In this document: one piece after another, positions 46,391 through 57,694 of the stretch | How positions within the stretch are numbered: the stretch's first letter is position 1 | Layout of the letters: each line of letters starts with the position of its first letter | Origin: Hemerocallis citrina | Taxonomy: Eukaryota; Streptophyta; Magnoliopsida; Asparagales; Asphodelaceae | Reading direction: 5' to 3' | NCBI GenBank assembly: GCA_017893485.1 | Contig: CM030367.1 | Location: 84,388,853-84,452,852 of the forward strand | DNA length: 64,000 nucleotides | The notes under the pieces: model-generated | Seen by the model: the letters and a program-made list of their open reading frames with translations, nothing else | Told to the model about the DNA's origin: nothing | Database searches by the model: none | Made by a program: the position numbers and the translations under genes

Positions 46391-47382
46391 GGCTGTGTTT
46401 TGATAGCTGTTATATACCCTTTTTTCGTTTTTGAAAACCAAAAAAGCGTTTGGTTATGCTCTTCTCAAACCAACTTTTTGTTTCTCTTTTCAGAAAAATC
46501 CAAAGGGGTCATTTCTTAAATCCTCTCATCTCTCTTTTTTGACGACGACTTATCTCTCGTCCCGAGGCCTCTTTACTCATTCTTTACTCCCAACAGCCAT
46601 CTCCTTTACTCCCTTTTTACTCCCATCAAAAATCTCCCTTACTCCTGCGATACTGTTTTCATTTGATCTCAAGCACCACGCTGATCTGTCTTTAATCCCT
46701 CAAAATCTACCAAAAAAATTATCATATTAGGGGTTCATGGTCTGTGAGACCAGATCTGCTTACAGTAGAAGGTGTCTTCGAGAACGGTGCAGTCGAATCA
46801 AACGTCGGCTGAGGCTTGAATATGTTGGAGACAACTTCTTTACTCTTGAAAGGAAGCAAACCAAGGTATGTTTGAATTTGAACCAAATTTTGTACACCTT
46901 ACAATGTTGGTTTCGGTTGCGCAAAGAGAAAATTCCAGATCTGTGGTTTTTTTTTTCTGTTATTTTTTTTTATGGGACTGATTTGATGGATTAAAGATTT
47001 TTTATGAAATGGATTTTGGAGATGATGAGTTCTGATCCTATTGTCGCGCGAGGAGATAATCCCAGATCTGTGTTTGTTTTTTTTTTTTCTCCAGCCTGAT
47101 TTGAGGGATTAAAGATTTTTTATGAATTGGATTTTGGAGATGATGAGTTCTGATCCTATTGTCGACTACAGTCCTAACTACTGGCTTTCCAAATCGAATT
47201 ATTGGATTAAAGAGATACCATTTTGTTCCTGTGAATTGAATTTTTTTTTTGTCAAATATTGTTGAAAGAAGCTATCATCTACAAATTATTATAGTAACCT
47301 AAGAAAATAATTTCGGTTCACTGTTAAAGTTCAGCAATTGATGATTGTTATTTTATATTTATCGTTTCTGTGGCTAATAAAG

Positions 47383-48396
47383 ATGACTAGTAAGGGGAAG
47401 GAGATGGAGGTGGATAGTGATATTGTCCTATGGCCAGCATGTAATGAGCAGATATTTATGGAATTGATGGAGGAGGAGGTCGACCGAAATAGTCTGAAAA
47501 GTTCGACCTTTGAAGCCAAAGTTTGGCAACAATTTGTTGCAAGTTTGAATCACATGTGTAATTGTACATACACGGTTAAACAATTAAAAGAGAAACATTC
47601 CCGACTTAGGATGAAGTGGAGGGAGTTTCACACTTTGAAGAACCAGAGTGGTATGGGTTGGGATGAAGACAACCATACAGTCACTTGCGAGCCCAATTTT
47701 TGGGACACATATGTCAAGGTCCATATATATCTTTATTTTTTATAACAGTGTGTGATTATCATCTTAATATACTTATTCATGATTTTACTACTTGTAAATT
47801 AACAACAAAATTTTTTTGATTAGGCACACCCTGCGGCTAAAACATTCAAATCGAAGGGATTAGCCAATTATGATGCTTTGACCAAAATTTTTGGTCAGTC
47901 TACTGCCCAGGGCTTACTTTCTAGGGCTTCAACTCAAAGGGTGTATGACTCCGATGAGGAACGGAGGGTCAATTTTGAGTTCACCCACCCCCCCCCCCCC
48001 CAATGCACCACATGTAAATTTGGTTGATGAGGATGATTACGAACCAATACGTTCAGGGTCTCACAAGAGGCGATCTGGTGGGTCTAGTGGTCGCCAACAA
48101 AAAGCTCCAAGAATGAGAGAATGGATATTTGTATTGATGCGAATACCTCTGCTAGTATTGCAAAAACTGAATATTATAAGAAGAAAATGTGCGACTGAAG
48201 TGATCACTCGGATGCAGAAGATCCGTACTCCATTGATAAGTGCATGGAAATAATCAATATGATGGATGGGCTTGATTCAAAAATGCTTCGTGTGGCAATG
48301 GACAACATAGTTGCAAACCGTAGTTGGCGTCATGGCTTCATTCTTATGAAACCGGACCTTAGACTCTTGTGGTTGGACAATCTTGCGAATGACTAG
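47383..48396 (+). pseudogene. Myb/SANT-like DNA-binding protein (Harbinger-associated), frameshifted
   Basis: The family (often annotated in plants as L10-interacting Myb-domain-like) binds DNA through a trihelix-like fold and is commonly the second protein of Harbinger elements. Exon 1 (47383-47718) holds WPACNEQIFMELMEEEV, FEAKVWQQFVASLN, LKEKHSRLRMKWREF and GMGWDEDNHTV. A phase-0 intron (47719-47823) follows. Exon 2 starts AHPAAKTFKSKGLANYD, then runs into a C14 homopolymer (47988-48001) that shifts the frame. Further on are a second shift near 48120 and an in-frame TGA near 48198. The C-terminus (IVANRSWRHGFILMKPD...WLDNLAND, stop 48394) is recognisable. Confidence 0.78.
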
Positions 48397-48887
48397 AGAG
48401 ATCTCATTTGTTTAAGTGGATCCAACCCAACGTATTGGTTAAATGTTTTAACAATTTATTGAAATATTTCTGTATGAGTACATTGTTAATATTTAATGGC
48501 ACAATGTGTTGGATTTTAATTCGTAACGGTTTAATTTTAAATGCATTTGCTATTACTAGCTGTTGTTGTTGTTTTTGTTTTTTTGGGTTTAACTTTGTTA
48601 GATAACATAAAATGGTAGTGTAAATGTTTATATAACCTCCACTATTGTTATAGTATTAAAACTCGAATATTCTTTATGCAAATGAATTCTACTTTTTCAG
48701 AGTGAAGTACTATTGCAATTGCTACCATACTGATGGATTAGTCAAGTGACACGTCAAGTGATGATAGTGACGGGCTTGATGACTTGTTGAGACTTCAGTT
48801 TCTAGAGATGATCTCTGAAAAAAATTCCCGTTTCACTTCTAAACTCAGGCTGTGAATGTCTACAAGAAATCCTAAATGGTCCCCCGG

Positions 48888-49775
48888 ATAAGTGTAATCG
48901 CAATAAGGGATTAAGGTCTGAGTATCACTTTGTAAAATTTCCACACTGTGTACAATTTCCTCCGTGTGATGGGTTCTGATGCTGCTCATGGCTTCTGATG
49001 GATTGTGATGGCTTCTTCTTGCTTTATAAGGGATTAAGGTCTGATTTTTACTTTCAAAATTGAATTCTTGTTACTATGTTATAACTGTGAAGGATTCTGA
49101 TGCTTATGATGGATTTTCATGCTTGGGCAAAATCAGTTTGTGAAATACTAGTAACCAAACACAAATTTCTAATAAATTTTGTACATGTGCCTCTCGTGAA
49201 TCTGGAGATGATGGCTTCTGATCCTATTTAACTAAACTTTGATTTCTTCCTTTGTAAAACTTTCATACTGGGTACAATACCTTCCTGTGATGGGTTCTGC
49301 AGCTGCTCATGGTTTCTGATTGCTTCTGATGGATTGTGATGGCTTCTCCTTCCTTTATAAGGGATTAAGGTCAGAGTTTCACTTTCAAAATAACCTTCTT
49401 GTTACTATCTTATAACTGGGAAGGCTTCTGATGCTTATGATGGCTTCTCATGCTTGGGCAAAATCAGTTTGTCAAATATTGGTAACCAAACACAAATTTC
49501 TAATAAATTTTGTACATGTGCCTGAGATGAAAAATCTTTCTTCTTTAATGTTCAGTTTCTTTTAGTTCAATGATCTTGTTTGTAAGGAGGTTTACATAGT
49601 TTTGCAATAACATGAGTTGCAGGAAACCTGGGAGATGATGGCTTCTGATCCTATAAATTTTCCATACTGTGTACAATTTCCTTCCTGTGATGGCTTCTGA
49701 TGCTACTCATGGCTTCTGACTGATGGATTCTGAAACAATCTGATGCTTTATAATGGATTAAGGATGAAGTTTCAC
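48888..49775 (+). repeat. Degenerate tandem repeat, about 2.5 copies of 330-400 bp
   Basis: Units begin near 48925, 49250 and 49657 with a TTTGTAAAA.TTCCACACTG-type block, then CTTCTGATG words, TTTATAAGGGATTAAGG, and CAAAATCAGTTTGT...AACCAAACACAAATTTCTA. Rich in GATGGCTTCTGAT. Non-coding, inside the Harbinger-like element. Confidence 0.72.
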
Positions 49776-50752
49776 TTTCATTTATTAACTGCTAATTTTT
49801 TTCCTATCAAAATTTGCAGATTACAATTGCTGTGTTGGCCGACTCTTACAGAATTCAGATAAGCTCGAGCATAGTCGATAAGCTTGCCAGTGATGGGGAG
49901 ATACAAAGAGGAAACAAAAAAAAGTTGAAGCGAAAGATACCACATAAAAACAAGCATAATCCAATGTATGTTGCATCAGTTTAATTCAGCTCATTTGGAA
50001 ATCCAGGTTTCAAGTAGATATAATATAATGTATTGGAGCTTAAAAAAACAGAGAGACGCAATGTAATATAATGTATTTGAGCTTTGTTCATATTATGTGA
50101 CTTGAGATTAAAGCAAGTGCAACGAGTTAGAAAATAATGAATGCGATATAAGAATTTTCATTACATTATATTCATATCATCTTTCATATTAGTCTCTTGC
50201 ATATCGAATATCAGTTTATGGAAGGTTCTTAATATAATACCAATACAACATTTTCATTGGAAAAAGTATAGTCGCATATCAGTTCATATGAACAAGCTTA
50301 AGGTATTTCACATTAATACAACTCCTCATATTGATAATACTTGCAATCATTCGCTCTTTCTCACGCTTCTTGTTCATATACTTGTAGAACTTTGCTCTTT
50401 AACTGCAGAAAAAAAAAACTTTAGAAGAAAACTAATGCATATTGATTAAACATACGCCGTTTATAATCTCATTGTCAGAAAAACTGTACTTCTATTAATT
50501 TGAGAATTTAATTTTATACCCATACGCCTTTTATAAGCTCATTATCCAATAACTATTTTAAAGAAAATTTCAGATTTTTTGGTTTACCAAATGCATTTTA
50601 TACTCTCATTTTCATAAAACTGTTTTCAGAAAAAATTATTACCAAACAGCTTTTACACTCTCATTTTCAGAAAACAGTTTTCAGAAAACTCTTTTCAGAA
50701 AACTGTTTTCATGAAACCGTTTTCAATACAACTAACCAAACGCAACCTAAGG

Positions 50753-51159
50753 CGACATATTCCGACGTTTTAAGCAAAAACACCGGGATAGATATCCATG
50801 CTAAAACACAGTAATTAATTAAAACATATATTTAATTTAATCTATCATGGCGTTTACAAAACACCGTTACAAGCCTAAATATATGCAATTAAAAAGGTGT
50901 CTATCCAGCATTTTACTATAAGCGTCGTTACACATAATTAATTTTAAAAAAATAAAACATCTATCCTGGTGTTTTCAAATGCCGGTACTGGTTATTATAC
51001 CTAAAAACTCAAAAACGAAAAGAGATCTATAACGATGTTTTCCAAGCGTCGGCATATATCTAAGATCTATAGCGACAGGTATATAAAACGCCAGAATATA
51101 CCCTAACTTTTCCCAACGCTAGATATAACGGCGGTTCGAGCGGCGTTGTTAGAAAAGCC
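50753..51159. repeat. Array of seven imperfect palindromes, CACTA-type subterminal repeats
   Basis: About seven units of 35-45 bp starting near 50753, 50840, 50898, 50957, 51022, 51064 and 51113, each with CTATCC.GGCGTTTT-loop-AAACGCCGG-like arms. Same motif as at 22767-23021 and 39291. Interpreted as the subterminal region of the CACTA element, cut by the Tat insertion. Confidence 0.6.
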
Positions 51160-51161
51160 AT

Positions 51162-51724
51162 TGATATGGCTAAAAATAGGGTTAAATGGGAACCGTCCAA
51201 ATCGGGCGCGAATCTTAAAGCCTGGGGCAAAATGGTAATTTTACCTATAAATGGGTCTGAAGTGGGTACTGGGTCTTCTCTTGGGGAAACCCAATAGCCT
51301 GCGAACGGGCCCATCTCAACTGGGTGCAGGTTTCAACCCACAGCGAACCCAGTCCAGCAGGATAGAATTAGGGTTTCTGATTAATCCTAATCAACGGCCC
51401 TAATTCGTATCTATCCTTTCACTGGAAATTAGGGATTACATTCCTAATCTGATCCCAAAGGCGGCTATAAATACGCCCATCCACTACCATTAAGAGGTAA
51501 TCAATCTTTTGCCAATTTACGCTCTCTCATAATCTTTCCGATTACTGACTTGAGCGTCGGAGGGTGCGTCGGAGGAATCAACCCCTGTGTCTCGCACTTT
51601 TTGCAGGTGAACGGCGGAGTCAGCGGTCGAACTCCGGCGGAAGAAGTTAAGGTTTGATTATTTGGTTCCCCTAAGATTCCACAAATACTATCTGTTTGCC
51701 CCCACACCAGATTTAGCGGTAACA
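51162..51724 (+). repeat. Tat 5' LTR (563 bp)
   Basis: Begins TGATATGGCTAAAAATAGG and ends GCGGTAACA. Start and end were fixed by comparison with the solo LTR at 41532-42115, which has a perfect target duplication. TATAAATA box at 51466-51473. Confidence 0.88.
51466..51473 (+). promoter_or_regulatory. Putative TATA box of the Tat LTR
   Basis: GGCTATAAATACGCCC about 250 bp before the LTR end. The solo copy has ACTATAAAAACCC at the equivalent place. Confidence 0.6.
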
Positions 51725-51727
51725 GAT

Positions 51728-51744
51728 TGGCACCGTCTGTGGGA
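51728..51744 (+). other. Primer-binding site of the Tat element
   Basis: TGGCACCGTCTGTGGGA starts three bases after the LTR end. It matches the usual Tat-clade PBS (TGGCGCCGTCTGTGGG) with one change. Confidence 0.8.
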
Positions 51745-51795
51745 AACAACGAATAACAGCCCTTCCTCTTCTCATTGGTCAGATCTTACCCAGCA

Positions 51796-53559
51796 ATGCC
51801 TCCAAAGAAATTTAGATCTAGGGGGTCCAACTGTAGACCTACTCCTCAACAGGAGAACCCCCTAGAAACGGTCTAGCCACAGGGACTCCCTCCTCAACCT
51901 GACCAAGCCCCGCAGCAGGACCAACTTCCTCCTCAGAATCTTCAACCCCCTCGCGGTCAAACCGGTCCCCAGAATGCTGGTGCGGGGGGCTCCCGTCCCA
52001 ATCCTCAGAAAAAACCTCTCCAACATGATCGCATCTCCATACATAATCCCTCTACCAATTCCATGGCATCCCACAACCCCCGAGCTTCCGATGACCTTCG
52101 CAATACCATCCTCAATCGGCAGAAGGAAGAGGATCTTCACCGCCGTTTGGATGAAAGGCAGGCCCGAGAGGGAGCCTCCCGCCAACAACATCCAAATGAG
52201 CGATCTCCTTATCCCCGAGACTACAGAATGTCCCCTCCTCGCCGAGGGCGGGGAGAGTCCCCCGGCCACCATAGGAGAAGACCTCACTTTCCTGCTGGTC
52301 AGCAACCTCCGAGGAACGATGACGCACCCATCACTCATGCCGAGTTCCAGCAATTCCAAGCAACCATCTTACAAGCCCTCAATCTCCGACCCAACAACAA
52401 TAATGCTCAGAGGGTCCCCACTCCTCCGGTCCAAAGTCCTCGCCGACGGTCCCTAACTCCTCCCCTAGCTCCTAGCAACCCCCAGCACATTCCTAGTCCT
52501 CGCCACTCCCGGAGCTACCGTCGTCGTAGCCACCGTTCTCCCTCGTACGAAGACCAGTCCAAAGGCTCGTTTGATTACCGTCGAAGGGATGACACTGTCT
52601 ACCGTCGTCTCCACGAAATGAAGAGGTGCTTGGGTCAGCTAGACAGACAAGAAGAACTTAGAGGGAGGACCCTCCGTCCAAGCCGACCTCCTTTCTTTCG
52701 AACCATCATGGAGGCGCCCGTTCCAATAGGCTTCAAGCCTCCACAATTCGAGACTTATTCTGGAGAGTCTGACCCCGTCGATCACATCAAAAGCTTTAAG
52801 ACCCTCATGCTAATCCACCAAGCTTCCGATGCTCTGCTGTGCAAGACCTTCCCCGCTACTCTCAAGGGTCCGGCCTGGGAATGGTACTCTCGCCTCGCCC
52901 CATCCTCAATATTCTCCTTCGAGCAATTCGAGACCCGGTTCGTCACCTATTTCATGAGTAGTCGCCGAACTGAGAAGACCAGCATTTTGCTGCTCTACCT
53001 CAACCAGAAAAAGGGTGAGAAGCTGAGAGACTATGTGAAAAGGTTCACCACGGAAGCTAGGTCCATCGCTTCCCACGACCAGTCGGTCACTGCAGAAGCA
53101 TTCCAATCAAATGTCCTTAACTCCAGCCTTCGGTCCTCCCTCGCCAAGAAGCCCCCGCAGAACTTCTCCGACCTCCTTCTCCGAAGCGAGAAGTACATTC
53201 GGGCTGAGGAAGCTGAGCATCGTCCCACCTTTGAGGGGCCTTCCTCCGGAACCAAAAGAAAGGCAGGTGAAGAAAAGGGAGCCAAGAAGCTCCAGAAGGA
53301 CAATGGCGGTCAGCGCCGCCCTCCCCCCAGATTTGAAAAATTTACTCCTCTTAACGCCAAAATTTTCATTATTCTCATGGAAGTTGAGAAGGAAGGGGTG
53401 ATACCTCCTGCCCCGAAGATGAACACCCTTGGCAAGAAGAGGAACAAAGAGAAGTGGTGCCGCTATCACCAGGACCATGGCCACGACACCAATGATTGTC
53501 GTGCCTTGAAGAACGAGATTGAGGCCTCATCCAGAGGGGGCAGCTGGCCAAATTTGTGA
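51796..53559 (+). pseudogene. Tat gag, one in-frame stop and frameshift
   Basis: Gag forms the virus-like particle. ATG at 51796 (MPPKKFRSRG) reads to TAG at 51874, and the same frame stays open from there to 53559. The capsid-like core reads APVPIGFKPPQFETYSGE, DHIKSFKTLM, WEWYSRLAPSSI and RDYVKRFTTEA. A C-terminal WCRYHQDHGHDTNDC block supplies a CX2-HX-type zinc motif. An indel near 53527 makes the frame end early; the continuation LIQRGQLAKF lies in the next frame. A later ATG at 52063 could start a shorter protein, but the upstream frame is clearly gag. Confidence 0.85.
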
Positions 53560-56500
53560 GAAAGGACCGAACCAATCTTCCTCCTCCCCCTCGGAGGGCC
53601 AACAAGCGTTCCGAAAGGCACGAGGAAACTCCCGAGTTCGAAGAGGAGCGCGTCCTACATCTTATTCATGGAGGGCCTATGGGGGGCACCTCCAACTCCT
53701 CTCGAAAGGCCTTTATCAGGGGGGTCAACTCAGTACATGGCATGCCCCCCCCAAAGGCCTCGGGTTACCGGTCGCTTTTTCACCAACCTCCATTTGGCGA
53801 ATTTTAAAGTGGAAAGGATACTGGTGGACAATGGTAGCTCCGTTAACATCCTCTTTCTCGCCGCTTTTAAAGGACTCAAGCTATCCGGGACAGGCTTAAG
53901 CCCGCCGGCTACATACTCCACAGGTTCACGGGAGTGTCAGTGACTATTGAAGGGGTGATCACCCTCGACGTAACCGCTGGCAAAACTCCTACTACCCGAA
54001 CGGAGCCGATGGACTTTATGGTCGTTGACGTCCCCACTGCTTATAATGTCATCCTAGGCCGACCCGGCCTAGCTGCTCTCGAAGCCGTCCCTTCGGCTTA
54101 TCACTTCAAGATGAAGTTCCGCACCCGGGCAGGAGTAGGGGAAGTAAGAGGCAGTCAAGAAATGGCCCGCAAATGCTACATGACCTCTACTGGGGTCCAG
54201 TCCTCTCCCTCGAAACTCTTGAAATCCCCCAAAAGAGTGTCCGACCAACATCCGAGCCGGTGGATGAATTGGAGAAAGTGCTCTTCTCTGAGCAAGATCC
54301 GAACCGCAAGTTCTTTATCAGTAAGACCCTCCCATCTGCCCTATGCTCTGACATAGTCCAATGCATTAGAAAGAACCGCGACCTCTTTGCATGGTCGGCA
54401 GCCGACATGCCAGGAATCTCTGAAGAACTCCTCGTCCACCACTTGAGCGTTGCACCGGGGTCCAAACCGGTCCAACAGTAGAGGCACAAATTTACTCCCG
54501 AGCGCCAACAAGCTATAAAAGAAGAGGTGGACAAACTCCTTAAGGCTCGATTCATACAAGGGGTCAATTACCCTGAATGGCTCTCGAATGTTGTGATGGT
54601 AAAGAAGGCCAGCGGAAGCTGGAGAATCTGCATCGACTTTACCGACCTGAACAAAGCATGCCCAAAAAATCCGTTCCCTCTTCCAAGTATCGACACCCTG
54701 ATTGATGCCACTTCGGGCCATGAGCTTCTCAACTTCATGGACGCTTTTTCCGGGTATAATCAAATCCGCATGTTTCTCCCGGATATCCTGAAGACCTCCT
54801 TTGTTACCGATCAGGGCCTCTACTGCTACAAGGTGATGCCTTTCGGGTTGAAGAACGCAGATGCCACCTATCAACGCCTCGTCAACAAAGTCTTTCAAGA
54901 ACAGATCGGCCGAAATATGGAAGTATATGTTGATGATATGCTTGTTAAGAGCATCCATGGGGCCAATCATGTGGCCGATCTGCAAGAGGCGTTCGATGTA
55001 CTCAGGAAGCATGATATGAGGCTCAACCCGAACAAGTGTGCGTTCGGAGTCTCGTCGGAGAAGTTTCTAGGCTTCATGGTTAGCCAAAGGGGAATCGAAG
55101 CTAACCCCGAGAAGATCAAGGCGATCCTGGACATGGCTCATCCCAAAAATGTGAAAGAGGTTCAGAAGTTGACAGGACGTCTCGCTGCCATAGGGCGCTT
55201 CCTTTCTAAGTTAGGGGAGAAGTGCCTTCCCTTCTTCAAAGCACTTAGGGGGGCTAAAGGTTTCGAATGGGGACAACAACAGCAGGAATCGTTCGATCAG
55301 CTCAAGGCCTACCTAGTCAATCCCCCGCTCCTCAGCAAGCCAATCCCCGGGGAGACCCTCTACCTCTACTTAGCTGCCTCCGAGCAAACCCTCAGTGCTG
55401 TCATGGTGAGGGAAGAAGACAGGGCTTAGAAGCCAATCTACTATGTGAGCAAGGTACTTCGAGATGCCGAGCTCCGTTATCCAAGGCTGGAGAAGATGGC
55501 GTACGCCTTGGTCATGGCAGCTAGGAAGCTTCGCCCGTATTTCCAGTCCCACTCGGTGGTCGTTCTTACCGACCAACCGCTGAAGCAAGTCCTCCACAAG
55601 CCGGAGACCTCCGACCGCCTCATGAAGTGGTCGATCGAGCTGAGCCAGCATGATATATCATACCAGCCTCGGACCGCGATCATGGCTCAGGTCTTAGCTG
55701 AATTCATCGTGGAAAACACCATTCCTGAGGTCAGGCAGGCAGCAAACGGACCTCCTATTTGGACGGTATATGTAGATGGATCCTCTTGCACTGAAGGGAG
55801 CGGAGCCAGGGTCATTCTGGCAGGCCCAGATGACTTCGTTCTCCAATACTCCCTCCACATCAACTTCAAGGCCTCCAACAATGAAGCGGAGTATGAAACC
55901 CTAATAGCCGGTCTCGGAATGGCCCGCAAAGCAGGGGCACAACGTCTCCGGATATTTAGTGACTCTCAACTGGTCGTAAATCAAGTCTTGGGCGAGTACG
56001 AAGCGCGAGATGACCGAATGGCTAAGTATCTAGTCAAGGTCCAAAATCTCATGGCTCTATTCGAAGAGGCACTTATTCAGCGAATCCCTAGGAAGGAAAA
56101 TGCCCAAGCAGATGCCCTCTCCAAGTTAGCCTCTTCCTCCCTCCAAGGTCTCGAGCAGACCATCCTGATTGAAGTGCTCCTGAGACCAAGCATAGAAGAA
56201 GAAACTTCTGACTCGATGGAGTCACTGTCTGTTCAACTTCAAGATAAATGGATGAAACCCCTGGTAGAATTTCTAAGGGATGGGCTCCTTTCCGAAGACC
56301 CTAAGGAAGCTCGTCGAGTCATAACCAGAGCGGAGCGGTACACCCTTGTTGAGGGGGTCTTGTACAAACGCTCCTTCACACAAGTAGACGGCAGACCTTA
56401 TTTGAGGTGCCTCTCCCCGGAGCAAGCCACATACGCCTTGCAAGAGCTTCACGAAGGCGTAGGCGGGGCACATTAAGGGTCAAGATCCCTCGCCCGGAAG

Positions 56501-57106
56501 GTGTTGAATTATGGATACTTCTGGCCAACCCTCCTACAAGACGCCGAACGACACGTTCGGCAATGCAGCTCTTGTCAGAAGTATTCCAACATTCGTCGCC
56601 TACCCCAAGCTCAGCTCACCTCCCTATCAAGTCCGATCCCTTTCGCAATGTGGGGGATGGATTTACTAGGACCATTTCCACCAGCTCCCGGCCAACTCAA
56701 ATTTTTAGTCGTGGCAATCGACTACTTCTCGAAGTGGATAGAGGCCGAGCCCTTGGCTACAATCACCGAGAACAAAGTACTTCAGTTCTTCTGGAAGAGG
56801 ATCATCTGCAGGTTCGGCGTCCCTCGGGTCCTCATAACCGACAATGGAACACAATTTACAGGGGCCGCATTCCGAGCTCTATGTGAAGACCTCGCCATCC
56901 AACAACGCTTCTCCTCCGTCTCCCACCCACAGTCGAATGGTCAAGTAGAAAATGCCGACCGAAAAATCCTCTCCGGTATTAAGAAGAGGCAGGATAAGTC
57001 TGCCAAAGGCTTACGGGTTGATCAGCTCGCTAACGTACTGTGGAATTACCGCACTACGAAACGGACCCCCACAGGAGAGTCACCGTTCAATCTCACCTAT
57101 GGATCC
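53528..57106 (+). pseudogene. Tat pol: protease, RT, RNase H, archaeal-type RNase H, integrase
   Basis: Domains in order: aspartic protease about 53800-54080 (ILVDNGSSVNILF; frameshifts near 53935 and 54176), RT about 54480-55250 ([40 protein letters not shown] at about 54928), RNase H about 55250-55700 (PIYYVSKVL, LTDQPLKQVL), archaeal-type RNase H about 55760-56130 (WTVYVDGSS, NNEAEYE, FSDSQLVVNQ), integrase about 56440-57106 (CSSCQKY, GMDLLGPF, ITDNGTQFTG, NGQVENADRKI, giving D, D and E). In-frame stops at 54479 (TAG), 55427 (TAG) and 56474 (TAA); the last removes the zinc-finger histidine region. Cut at 57107 by the Tekay LTR. Confidence 0.9.
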
Positions 57107-57686
57107 TGTAACACCCCACCTATATTTTTTTTATTTAAAATGCATTTTTCAATTTTCTGCACGTATGGTGCACGTGCAAATTTTTATTCTCATTTTGCTA
57201 CTCTCATTTTACTATTTTTAGCATGCATTAGTTTTATTTAGCCTTTTTTTTGATCCATGGACTTAAGGTTAAATTCTAGCCCAATAGACTAATTAAAAAG
57301 AGAGCCCACTAGAATAATTAAATTAGTTAAATAAAATGAAGGCCCGTAATTCAAGCCCACTAATTATAACCTAAATTAGGTTGAACATAAACTAATACAA
57401 GACAAGTCACATTTTTTTTTGTACACATTTAGAATTATAACAAGTGTATTTAATATGTATATGTGCTTGTACATTTGTACACTTGTTGACCGGTTTTGAT
57501 ATGGAGGGGGGGGGGGCGGTTTTCATGAAGAGAGAAAGAGAGAGATTGAATGAGGGGAATTAAGGTTTGAAGAGTGGGGAGGTGGAGAGTTGTAGGTTTT
57601 AGGAGTTTAGAATTGGAAGGGTTGTAAGAGTTAATTAGGAGAGTTATTAGGGGTGAATATATGCAAAATAAACCCTCCCAAAACCC

Positions 57687-57694
57687 TATAAATA
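57687..57694 (+). promoter_or_regulatory. Putative TATA box of the Tekay LTR
   Basis: CCCTATAAATAGAGCC, a strong plant TATA context, followed about 30 bp later by CATTGCACC. Confidence 0.6.

Larger units (their letters stand above)
46391..50747 (+). mobile_element. PIF/Harbinger-like transposon, 4357 bp, non-autonomous
   Basis: Terminal inverted repeats GGCTGTGTTTTGATAGCTGT (left) and the complement of the right end, GGTTGCGTTTGGTTAGTTGT, flanked by TAA on both sides (46388-46390, 50748-50750). TAA/TTA duplication and a GG(C/G)...GTTTGGTT terminus are hallmarks of Harbinger/Tourist elements. It carries a Myb/SANT-like gene (47383-48396), a usual partner gene of this superfamily, but no DDE transposase that I can recognise. 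Repeats fill 48888-49775. Confidence 0.78.
39288..51161 (+). mobile_element. Decayed CACTA (En/Spm-type) transposon with nested insertions
   Basis: Contains CACTA transposase remnants (40772-42356, 43609-44660), a palindromic subterminal-type unit at 39291 and a seven-unit array at 50753-51159. A solo Tat LTR (41532-42115), a Harbinger-like element (46391-50747) and a Tat element (from 51162) are inserted. Neither CACTA terminus nor the 3-bp target duplication is visible. The right end would lie beyond the Tat insertion, outside the window. The left limit is uncertain, and the array at 22767 could also belong to it. Confidence 0.55.
51162..57106 (+). mobile_element. Tat-lineage Ty3/Gypsy retrotransposon, 5' part
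   Basis: 5' LTR 51162-51724, primer-binding site next to it, gag, then protease, RT, RNase H, a second (archaeal-type) RNase H and integrase. The dual RNase H and the tRNA-Arg-type PBS point to the Tat clade (Retand/Ogre relatives). The element is broken at 57107 by a Tekay element in the integrase. Its remainder and 3' LTR are outside the window. Several stops and frameshifts show it is inactive. Confidence 0.9.

Noticed and set aside
54341..55012. 223-codon minus-strand frame opposite the Tat RT
   Set aside because: Shadow of the RT coding strand, whose motifs are unambiguous on the plus strand.
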